From Platynereis dumerilii (Eukaryota; Annelida; Polychaeta; Phyllodocida; Nereididae), in the NCBI GenBank assembly GCA_026936325.1, contig JAPTHN010000007.1, forward strand, positions 23,213,974-23,277,973: DNA of 64,000 nt, read 5' to 3'. How positions within the stretch are numbered: the stretch's first letter is position 1; each line of letters begins with the position of its first letter. The notes beneath the pieces were generated by a model. The model made no database searches. It had not been told where the DNA came from and saw nothing but the letters and a program-made list of their open reading frames with translations. The position numbers and the translations under genes were made by a program. Below are positions 37,834 through 48,460 of the stretch, one piece after another.

Positions 37834-40800
37834 TTAGTTCGGTTTAATCATCATAACAGTAGCCAATATGGGCGTTCCCTTGTATTTCGCCAGTGTATTC
37901 CAACTCATGCAGGGGGAGTCTCCGCAGCTTGGCTTCCCAAAGGGAGACACTTCCAGTGTTGGTCCATTGAGGTTGGCTTCCAGGCAGTCGTTGAACCACC
38001 ATCCAGACCGATATTTCTGAAATAATAGATGTACGGTGCATGTGAATGATTCAGAATGAAATGAGGAAAGTGCACTATGATTAGATTTCTGATCTTAGTG
38101 AATAAATAGATCCTTCATTGGCAATATTAAAGCGGTGACATACTATATAGACCCTAGCCTTTCAATTCGTTAGTCATCAGAGATTGAATGGCGGCTGTTG
38201 ATGTATAACTAATTAACTATAATGCGGCTTCTTCCATTGGCCCAGCTCTCAAAAGGCCTTCTGAACCAAGTTGAATATATAAATACAAAGACACAAAAAT
38301 AAGAGCAGAAACTCCTGTTGGTTGCAAAATAGTCATATTTGGGATAATAAACTTAACAATTTGAAGACAGTTATGCCAACCACTTTGGTTTCTGGATGTG
38401 CGCGTATGTTGAACCATGGAAGAAATGCACTTACACGGGCGCAGTTTCCTTTGGAGTTGTCCTTGTCTCTGTCTGGGGTGCTGAATCGCTGCCCGTTGTG
38501 AAGGTGTCTTCCAGCGTCAGAGTAGGAATTCAAAGCATCGCCTGAAAAAGAGGGGAGCTTGTAAAGAATCTGCGAAGCCTAGTTGGTTAAGGCATCGGTC
38601 CTACTATCTGTGGTTTATGACTTTCTTGTTCCTCTGTTTCACTCTGAGGTTAAACTATGGCCTAGACAGGAGTGCCCTGCGGTAAACTGAATGACATATT
38701 CTCATAATATGTTTGATGTTCGGCTGGCCTCAAAAATCCATAGCATTGAACCTATAAAACCATTTCACAATTTCTCTGTCTATTGATCTCTTACCGATCT
38801 GGATAATCTGTTTTTACCAAAATATTTCTATTGATAGCACTATTGATTGTCAAGGATGATAACTTATAAGAAATTCTTACCAGCAGTTCCCGAGTATCCA
38901 CTGACATGAAGTCGGTAGTCATGGGACTCATCGTCAATGGAGAATTTACTGTATTCTGCAATCAGCCATTCCCCATCATAGGTCTTGATCTTGATTTTCA
39001 GCTTGTACTTAGCGCTAAATCGAACAAAAGAATTGGGAATATCATGAAGATATAATGATGGTTAAGTAAGATTAATGAAAGGGATCATCAAAGGCAATGT
39101 CGAAAGTGGTTGAGATTATTTTAGGGATGAAGTACTCATGTAGGATAGTTACGGATTCTGCTTAGTAATCAAATAGATGTTCTCCAGTCCAAGCCAGAAG
39201 TCTTCGCTTGCTCCCACTTCGCCGAAGCCATTTTTGTAACTCTGCCAGTCCTTGCTGAAGTTAAGGATCCCCTTCTTTCTTCTCTATAAAAAAGTGATAA
39301 GTTATAGCCTAATTTATTACCTAATTTATGATAAGATGATAGATTATTGTGGTGTTGTGACAAATTACCTGAATTACAGTCCATCCTTCAGTGGTCATAT
39401 CACAATAGACCTTGATGACCTTAGATGATCCCTTCGGCTTAATGTCGTAGACTCCATCTCTGTAGAGGAAACCGCTCTTGGCCAAGGTATCACAGTCAGT
39501 GTCTCCTGTAAATAATTAATTTTCTCCTTCAGTCACTTCGATATGTCTTAATTCTCTTATATCGTTATAGTCAAAGTTACTGGCAAGGACTGATTCGGCG
39601 CTCTTCAGACAGTTTCATTATTAATTTTTACACAGCTCCGATTGCAAGCGAAACTTAATCATTTGTTTCCATGATCCTTTGAAGATCTTTTAAACATATG
39701 TAAAAATCCTTTTAAAAGGCTCAACATTTTAGTTATAGGTGGGCGTTCCTTATCTGTCATATGGGCCTACTGACACTTGAGTCCCACAGTCCTATAGGAC
39801 CTAGAGATTCAAGATTCAAGATTCAAATGTTTATTGTCACATTTTATATACATAGAACATTAGCTCCGGGGAGCTATTTTATGACATATCTCAAACAAAA
39901 ATATATGAAAGAGAAAAACAAATAAAAACAGATAAATCAGGTAAATTAGGCTGGTAAAAACAGTTTTGAGTAATAAAAACAAGTATTAATTAAAATAAAA
40001 TAAGTTAAAATGATATAAAAACAGGACAATTGAAATTTACAGCAGATTAGTAATTTAGAATTTGTAAATGAAAAGAAACCCAGGCATGTGAGCCTATTTA
40101 CATAAGTTACATTTGCATCTATTGCCATTGTAGGCTTTTAGTTTGGACTTAAGTGCGTCAATGGTGGTACAGTTTTTAAAGTCCACTGGGAGGCTATTCC
40201 ATAATTTTGGCCCTTGGGATCGAAGCGAGTGATCTCCAAATCTTGTAGTCCTTGCCCTTGGGATTGCGAAGTTTGGTCCAGTCCTGGAGACTTTCTCCGT
40301 TGGTGAAAATATTTCTGACATGTATTTCGGCCCAAGTCCTTTTAAGCACTTAAAGAGTTCACATATGATAGCCTTTTCTCGGCTTATTTCTACAGTACAC
40401 ATATTTGCCTTGACTAGCAAGGTCTCGTAATTTGAACTATAGTCTTCGTAAACAAATCTAAGACCTCGAAGGAAGATTTTTTCCATTTTGTCTCTATGCG
40501 ACTTTTTACAAAAATGTAGAAGAGGTGAACAATAAATAAAATGCGCAACTATGAAATTTCTAAGTATAGCTAATTTACAATCTTCTGATAGGTAAGAGGT
40601 TAATCTCTTGAGTATTGCTAGTTTACTGTTAGCCTGTTTACATTTTGAGATAACATGACCATTAAGTGTTAACTCTTTATCAATCATAACACCAAGAAGT
40701 TTAGCTTCATTTTGACTATTTAAAGTGAGATTGTCAATTGTAACCGAGTGAGTTAATTTATTCTCTGATACAGTGGGACAGAGAAGCATAAATTGAAATT

Positions 40801-43800
40801 TTTCACTATTGGCTTTCATTAAGTTATCTTTAAACCAATCTCTAAGAAGTACAAATGTAGTTTCTACTTTTGACAGTATTTCATTTTTGGAATTTGCTAT
40901 TACAGAGGAGCTGTTGTCATCAGCGTAGTTACTAGGAATTACATTTTCTTTTATCAGAGCCAGTAACAGATCATTGATATACAAGTTAAAACAGTGCGGT
41001 CCAATCACACTCCCTTGCGGGACACCTTTCGTAAGTGGTCGCCATTCACTAACAATTTGACCTAATTTAACTCTTTGTGACCGTTCACTGAGGTAATCTT
41101 GAATTAATTTAACAGCAGATTGACTGAAGTTATACAATTCTAGTTTTTCTAGAAGAAGGCCGTGGGGTAGGCAGTCAAATGCCTTCGATAAGTCAGACAT
41201 GATAATACCCACATATTTTTTATTATCTAGAGCCTGTCTCCACATTTCAGTGGTATGAATTAAGACAGAATGACAGCCATAGTTTTTCCTATACGCAGAT
41301 AGGTACGGACTGTAGACTTTCTCAAGATGTGGCTGCATTTGATGCATCATGATAGTTTCCATAACTTTAGAAAGGCTGGTTAGTACACTAACCGGGCGGA
41401 AATTGGTCCATTTTAGTTTGGACTTGGCTTTATATACCGGTGCAACCTCAGCCTTTTTCAAGCAGCTTGGGAAAGTGCTTGAATTTATAATATTATTTGC
41501 CAAATTGCAAATGGTAGGAGAAATAATTTCTCTACTTGATTTTAATGCTTTTGGGGGTAAGTTGTCGTATCCCACAGCTTTATTGGGGTTGAGGGCACCG
41601 AGTATTTTGCTTGTCTCATTGACAGTAGTAGGTTTGAAATTAAATGTAGATGTATCGCTTTTACTCATATGTTCCTTGATGAGTGTAAAGCTTGGGTGGT
41701 TGGTAGAATTTGAGAAAAATTTTGAATCTTTACCAAGACAGGACCTTTCTTCAAGAACCTTTCTGACAGAGTGTCTAGTATGCACATTGCATTCTACCAA
41801 ACACAAATACTAGTTTCACAACTGACCAGCTTCCATGGGAGGAGCAGTAGGGGCAGGAGTGGCAAAGTATTCATCTATTTCTACTTCTTCATCCGTCTTC
41901 CCTGGTTTTGATTGTTTAGATGGCGCTGGCTTGGCTGAAGGAGCTTTCACTGGTATTTCACATTTGCTTCCTGAAATTTTGAAAAGATAGTTAATATTCA
42001 TGGCTATTTCATTCTTCAGCAGATACAATAATTATCTTATTATTGTTTGTTAAGGAATCATGATTTCACAGATATTTTCAGTTTATATTGAAGAAAGCAA
42101 ATCAAAGGTTCCGATTGAAGTTAGTATCCTGAGTACAAATTCCTGAGGCTCACCCGTGAAGTCACCAATGCACACACATTTAGCTTCAGTGTCAGACACC
42201 TCAAGGCAGAGTCCTCCATTGCTGCACTTCAGGGAGTCACATGGACCTCTTTTGGGTGCTGGGGTGGCAGCTGACAATTCACAATGGGCTCCTGAAAATT
42301 AGAAGAATCCTGAGGCTGATGGTTGTTTGTGAAAAAAAAAGGACACAGGCACATTTGCCTCAGCAGATGTCAAAAATCGGTGAAAATTATCTCAAGTATT
42401 ACAATGTACTTCTTCTTGAGAGAAGAGGTTGGTGATGCCTTTCCAAATTTATAAATTTTGCTACAAAATTAAATTTGTGTGGCTCGAACTTGGCCTAAAC
42501 AACAGAATTTAGGAAGTCCTGCTCTTAAACCATTAATTATTTAGGCCTAGTTTTCAAATCCCTAGAAATGGCAAAGAAAGAGACAGAGCTCTACCTTTGA
42601 ACTGAGATGTGCATTTGCAAGATGCTGCCCCTCCCTGTTCCACACAGCTGCCTCCATTTTTGCATGGGTTGGTGTCACACAGCTTTTTCTCTTTGGTCTG
42701 GCAGTCAGTTCCTGTCCAACCTGAAATATTATAAAAAAAGTTTCGTGGTCAATTTGACTTTGTTCTGTAATATTGTAACTCTGGGGCTCCTCATCCATCT
42801 GCAGGTTAGTTAAAGACGTAATGTGGAGCACAAACTGCCACACTGTCTACAGTTTTTCAAAAAACTTGGTTGGGTGTTTACAACGGGCAAGAAGAGTTGA
42901 TGAGTAATGTTAGGTGAAAATCTGTCTTGCAGATATTCCATAAATTCTACTAGTCTAAGCATTGCATTTGTGCTCAAAAATGGTCACATACTGTTTCAGG
43001 AGTGCCTAATGCAATAGAGCTAAGGTGTTTTGGATTTACTGAATTGCCTTGTAGATATCCCCACTAATATTTCAGTTAAATCTAAGGTCACGTCACCACC
43101 GCAGTTGCCAGCTATTACCGCCTCCCACAGACATGTCACTCACTCAAACTATCCACCTATCCTTCTTTCTTGCTCTCATACTTCAGATGGGAGCCCACAA
43201 TAATCTAACTCCTCTCTCATTTACGTTTTCATACTCCACCACTCATCTGCCACCAGGAGTGCATTAAACTGCATATCTCTCATATTTTACTCCACAGAGG
43301 GAGCCACTTCTTATAACCATTTTCCCAAAGCTGGCGGCATGTGTCTTTGTTTTTTTTTACGCTGGAGACACTGCCAAACCAAATGCCACCAACCAGGACG
43401 AATTGCTCCCGAAACTAATCACGCTCTACCTGCCTGTTCATAACATCTTAGGCCTCCAGCCAACATCTGCTTCCCATATACAGGAACATTTCAACAATTA
43501 ACCACTTTCACTTTCATAGCCTATTCACGTTTAAACGCGTACATGTCACCCTAAATTCCAGTACCAAATGTCCATCAAATATTCAATTACTTTTACATTG
43601 TTTAACACGACAGCATCACTTCACGATAATTCATTGTAAACTTCTTTTACTATAATGGGCATTTTCTAGTTGCATACATTTCAGATAGTTTTCTGTGTGT
43701 CAAATGCACTACACGGGAGGTGACTTAGGTTTGGTGAAAATCTGTCTTGCGGATATTGCATTAATACTATAGGTAGAGTTTTCTGGGTGTCTCAGGCCAT

Positions 43801-46696
43801 AGAGAGGAGGCGATTTAAATTAGGTGAAGATCTGTCTTGCATGCCGATATTGCATACATTCTAGAGTTTTCTGGGTGTCTTAGGCCATATAAGTAAAGTG
43901 ATTTCAGTTTGGGGTAAATCTGTTTTGCAGATATTACATGTATTATTGATACAGTTTGCTGGGTGTCTAAGGTCATAGAGAGGAGGTGATTTAAGTTACA
44001 TTGTAGGTGAAGATCTGTCTTGTAGATATAGCATAAATTTGAGATACAGTTTTATGTGTGTCCAATGCCACAGACAGGATGTCATGTTAGTTAGGGGAAG
44101 GTCTGTCTTGCAGATATTGCATACATTTCAGATACAGTTTTCTGGGTGTCCAATGTTATTGAGAGGACATTTTGTAAGTTAGTTGAAGATCTGTCTTGCA
44201 GATATTGCATAAACTCTTGATATAGTTTCCTGGGCATCCAACGCCATAGAGAGGATGTAATGTAAGTTAGGTGAAGATTTGTCTTGCAGAATGCAGATCT
44301 TGCACACATTTCAGATACAGATAGGTGAAGATCTGTTAGGTGAAGATCTGTCTTGCAGAACGCAGATCTTGCTTAACAATGTTTTGTTTGTATCATTTAT
44401 GGTTTTAAAATCGATTGATTCAGTGCATATCATGCCAAGCAGCAGAGGTGTCAATAAACAAACTAATTAACCTGACTTCAGGTTTGAATCAAATAAGAAG
44501 ATTGGGAGACCAAAAAAACTTTCAAACTTGTTTACAAATTGAAACAGAGAAAATTAATTTCTCAAGTGGACCGCGAATCTGCAAAGAGCTCTAATAAAAT
44601 GGTATATATCTGCAAAAGGGTGTAATCCCTATAGTATTAGTAATCGTATAAACATGCTGCTCACTGTGATTTAGAAATGTTGTTGTTTTTCGACTGACCT
44701 GGTAGGCAGAGCTTCTGACCAGTGGTGACATCACACTTGTAGTGACTGGTGGCAGATGGAGGAGGGCAGTGTTTGCTACAATCCTTTCCATAATAGTGAG
44801 CGCTGCAGGCCATAGATGCTTTGAACGCCAAACTACACAACAAACATGGTAATGACACTTAAGTAGATAAAATATGACATGTTTTGTCAGTAATACAACA
44901 ACAAAATTGAACTGTTATGGATGTTTTTACAAATTAAGTGTCTATTTGGTGCCAGAATGATATAGGATGGCACTGTGGCTTCACAAGCTAACAAAATATA
45001 CTTGTACATTCGAATTATATGGTGTGGGTGTATGTGCAACAAAAAAATTTTCATAGATGAATATAGTTCAACATTATCCATGAACTTGGCACCTTTCAAA
45101 TACAAAACGTAATGCACATACACCACAAAATATTATAAAAAGGTATATATATATGCGCAAATGGAATATCTTGAAAATCGTACGTAGTTCTGTGCTTCGT
45201 GATGTAACTTTTTTCTGGCAGGGTTTTCATTCTTTGGGTCAAGGTATCCACATGGTCATTGCCACCTGAGAACACACCTTTGTCATGGTCAAACACAACC
45301 ACCTTGAAGTCAAATTCAGCCTGAAAGGTTTCCAATACGAACACAAATCATGTATAAGTGTAGACCTGCATGTATTTTAAATCAACAGATATGAAAGAAA
45401 TGAAAATGTCTTTAAACAGGAATTAGGTCATTTTAAATACACTTGTGTAAAAATTGGATCTTGCAAGAATTATTATGTAATATGCAAAAAAATTGCCTCA
45501 ACACTCAATAAAAACAATTTTGGTGCTGACAATGGACAGCCTGCAGCTTGAAATAGGCCTAAAGACACAAACTGTCATGCAGCTTGTTGGTGGAAGTATT
45601 AATTATGAATGTGTCTAGAGATCCATACTTACCGGGAAGGCAGTCTTGACATTGAACACCAGTGGGTTGCTAAGGTCTGCTATCGAAGAACCAAAAAGAT
45701 TGATATCCGAGTCCTTGATTGGTTTCGATTGGAACTTCCCATATTGACATCTTGTTATATCATTAGGTCTGTGGGAAAGATCAATTATATTACATTATAG
45801 TCTATAGAAAATTAGGGTTAAAGTGGCTTGTTTATAATATCAATTTAATTGCATGATATGTTTTGTAATTTTTGCTTTTTTAAATTCAGGACATTTATAA
45901 GGGAAGAATGAAGCAAATCGTAAGTCTTCACATATTATTGAAACTATAATAAATAAATATCATACTTTCCTGGGGCGTCCAAGCACACGCTGAACATGTG
46001 GTCACACCCATTGTTCTTGCAAAAGCCAAACTTGCGATCGCAGCAATTCCCTTTGGCATCCTCTCCTTTGCTGTTCTCGTATTTGATGAATTTGATCCTC
46101 ACCTCTCCATTTCCATGAACCTTTGTAATAAGACAAATGCATCTTATTTTTTGAAAAATAATATTTTCATTCTACAAATGTGGTCGGAAGAATGACGAGG
46201 GCAATATGAGTTTTATTTGTGACCAAGGAATAATTCATGTCATACAAGGTGAACCCAAGGGCTACATACATGATTTTTTGTGATATATTCGCGAACCAAT
46301 GGTCAGTATTATTATTACATAACATAACTATACAAATTACAGTAGCCTCTAACTTTTAATAGTACCCTTTTTATTATCAATAGTTTTGATGCTGACAATG
46401 GATGGCCACTGATCAATTATCGAAGTCAAACGCCTGGGATTTAGTTTGAAATTTCCTGAAGGAGGACAAATTTGCTATGTAATAAAGAAGATACAGACCA
46501 ATAAAAAATACAGGCCAGTTGTTTGTGCAATATGAATTTTATGTGGCAACAAAAAAAATACATGGCATGAATGATTTCACAGATAAATTTACATCAGATT
46601 CCAGTCTAGTAAATCTATATAATATCTGAATTATAGGCAACTTACTGTGTGAAAGTTTACAACACCCAAAAGCAGCAACAGAGAGAGGCTCCTCAT
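37834..46696 (-). CDS. secreted MNNL-DSL-EGF-EGF-linker-fibrinogen domain protein (copy 1, complete)
   Basis: Thirteen exons with consistent phases give 570 aa: 46646-46696, 45966-46120, 45633-45768, 45184-45320, 44699-44832, 42595-42720, 42154-42291, 41827-41970, 39369-39505, 39153-39283, 38881-39014, 38435-38541, 37834-38016. Residues 1-17 are a signal peptide (MRSLSLLLLLGVVNFHT). Residues 18-160 match the Notch-ligand N-terminal C2/MNNL domain: GNCCDRKF, CDHMFSVCLD, RCQYGKF, NPLVFNVKTAFP and FKVVVFDHD. Residues 160-213 are a DSL domain with the full cysteine frame (HYYGKDC, HYKCD, GQKLCLPGW). Two EGF domains (205-293) are followed by an acidic Pro/Thr linker (TPAPTAPP) and a fibrinogen C-terminal domain (341-570) with CDMTTEGWTVIQ, DRDKDNSKGNCA and GWWFNDCLEANLNG. 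There is no membrane segment, so the protein should be secreted. The function is unknown; ligand-like signalling, Notch modulation or FREP-like pattern recognition are possible. The DSL loop lacks the Notch-contacting aromatic residue. Confidence 0.88.
39806..41813 (-). mobile_element. 5'-truncated LINE (non-LTR retrotransposon, CR1/Jockey-like) with open reverse transcriptase
   Basis: A frame of about 570 codons (41813 to 40094) is open throughout and holds RT motifs NFRPVSVLTSLSKVMETI, SDLSKAFDCLPHGLLLEKL, GVPQGSVIGPHCFNLYINDL and the catalytic YADD box in NYADDNS. The endonuclease domain and ORF1 are missing, so the copy is 5'-truncated. After the stop comes a short 3' UTR and a TTGAATC microsatellite tail (about 39810-39830), a CR1/L2-like ending. 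It lies in the intron between the linker exon and the first FReD exon of the DSL-fibrinogen gene, in the same orientation, its 5' edge only some 13 bp from the exon 8 splice donor. The unbroken frame suggests a young insertion. Confidence 0.85.
42895..44370 (-). repeat. about 90-bp intronic tandem repeat in copy 1 intron 5
   Basis: The core GATCTGTCTTGCAGATATTGC followed by TTTTCTGGGTGTC recurs near 42915, 43738, 43829, 43916, 44009, 44099, 44188, 44274 and 44345. The stretch 42970-43700 between the first and second cores is unique-looking. Shorter versions sit in the homologous introns of copy 2 (48650-48970) and copy 3 (60720-60950), so the repeat predates the gene duplications. Confidence 0.75.
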
Positions 46697-46900
46697 CCTG
46701 TTAGATAGACTGGGCCAGTGCAATAAGGTCCAGACTGCCCTTGTAGTTATACCACTAATTTCCTACATAAATAGACATATAGAGACAATGGATGCGCAGA
46801 TCAGCCTGTGGCCACAAATTACTACCATTACACGAGGCTGTGACATTAGCATGACATACTTGCCACAAGTAATTGGCAAGATGTTTATAGCAGGGGTGAT
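46697..46900 (-). promoter_or_regulatory. putative promoter of copy 1, conserved in copy 2
   Basis: About 200 bp upstream of the copy 1 start (46697-46900) aligns closely with 51348-51545 upstream of copy 2, sharing GTGCAATAAGGTCCAGA, GCCTTGTAGTTATAC-like and ATGACATACTTGCCACAAGT. A TATA-like CTATTTATG lies on minus near 46770. Conservation above the neighbouring intergenic DNA suggests a shared proximal promoter, though a recent duplication alone could explain it. Confidence 0.45.
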
Positions 46901-47239
46901 ATGTTTTTAAAAGGATTTGAATAAAAAAAGAAGGTTTTTGAGGAGCAGCCTATTGTTCTGTCTTTAGATAGGTCCATGTCAGCATGATCTATGAACACAC
47001 ACAAGTGTTTAATTGTTTATAAATCAGTTTTGATGCTTCATATTTTTTAATTGAAAGTTAGCTTGTTGGTCAATAGGTCATAGTATTGGGGGAGGGGGGT
47101 TTACATGTGCATGTAACCTTGCGATCCTAAATGGACAACTGTTGGCTGCAATTTAAAGACATATTCGATATTTGAAACTTATCAAATTGAAGGAAGTAAC
47201 TAAACAACTTTGGTGTCTCAGTGTGTGCCGGTGTTACTT

Positions 47240-48355
47240 GAGTACAGTTTCCTTTACAATTGTCCTTGATTCATTTTTTTCATAGCCCGGTTGAGAGCTA
47301 TTCTTTTGCAGAACCTTAAAAAAAGGAACTTCACATACATATGGAATCAAGAACCTTATTGTTCAAAATAGAATGTTGATGTGATAGAGAGAATATTTTT
47401 TTTCTAAGTGGAGCCTTTGCAGACCTTACAAGGATTACATATATATATGGCTCTAAATGAAACCTTTTAGTCATGGGTTGACCTTTCTGTTCTATTCCAG
47501 AACCTCCAGGATAAACATGGAATCCCTGGGCCCTAGATAAAAAATATTTTGTTCCACATGAAGTCTTTGTTTCCAGTTAGAACCTTCCAAGTCAAGAATC
47601 TTCTTAAACTGTTTGGATTGTCTCAGAAAAGTATGCACATCACTTTTTACCCAACATAAAATCTCTTATATTTTTACTGACTGGTCTCACTGGGACGAAC
47701 ATTGGGAGCAGGAGTGGCAAATTTTTCTTCACCTTCATTTATTCGCTGCAGAACCTTTAAAAATCTGCACATATTAACTGTCTAGTTCATTATTGAACCT
47801 CTCTGGCCTATATATCCTTGGAGATTCATGAGGAATCCTTGGGCCCTAGACAAAATATATTTTTTTTCACAGGAAGCCTTTGTTTCTGTTAGAACCTTCA
47901 AAGCCAAGAACTTTCATAAAGTGTTTGGATTGTCTCAGAATATAAAGCACATCGCTTTTTACCAAATAAAACATAATGATAAAATCTCTTTTATTTTGGT
48001 TTCCATGGGAGGAATATCGGGAGCAGGACTGGTAAAGTGTTCGCTATTTCTTCATCTTCATGGGTCGTCAGTGGTTCTGATAGTTTCGATGGCGCAGGTT
48101 TGAATATGAAAGTTTACAGCGGTGTTTCACATATGCTTCCTGAAACAAAAGATAAACATTGATTCTGTAAATAGTCTTTTGAGATTTTTCCACTGTTTTA
48201 CTTCATTTACGCAATAGGAATCATGCTTGGAGAACCTATATAGCAAAAAGCTACCTTGTGGAGATTAATTTTGAATAAAAGGCTCACCTGTGAAGTCACC
48301 AACACATGCACATTTAGCTTCAGTGTCAGATATATACCTCAAGGCAAAGTCTTCC
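47240..48355 (-). pseudogene. decayed 3' part of copy 2 (EGF2, linker and mini-exon relics)
   Basis: The EGF2 exon equivalent (48288-48356) lost its first half and has a 4-base insertion that breaks its frame. The linker exon equivalent (47999-48139) has an early in-frame TAA and no splice donor. The linker mini-exon equivalent (47681-47753) also contains a stop. 47240-47520 aligns with 57390-57700 of copy 3. No fibrinogen exon follows before copy 1 begins. Confidence 0.75.
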
Positions 48356-48460
48356 ATATGACAACTCTTATTTTGGAAATTTTGAGTTCTGCCATTACTT
48401 GATTAATTCAATTTCATGGATCATATGACTGAGACAGAGAAAGTCACAATTTCCAGCTAC

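Noticed and set aside
41349-41813. 154-codon plus-strand frame
   Set aside because: It is the antisense of the LINE reverse-transcriptase frame and shows no protein family features.
37834-46696. Canonical Delta or Jagged gene
   Set aside because: Only two EGF domains, no membrane helix or cytoplasmic tail, altered DSL contact loop, and a fibrinogen domain at the end.
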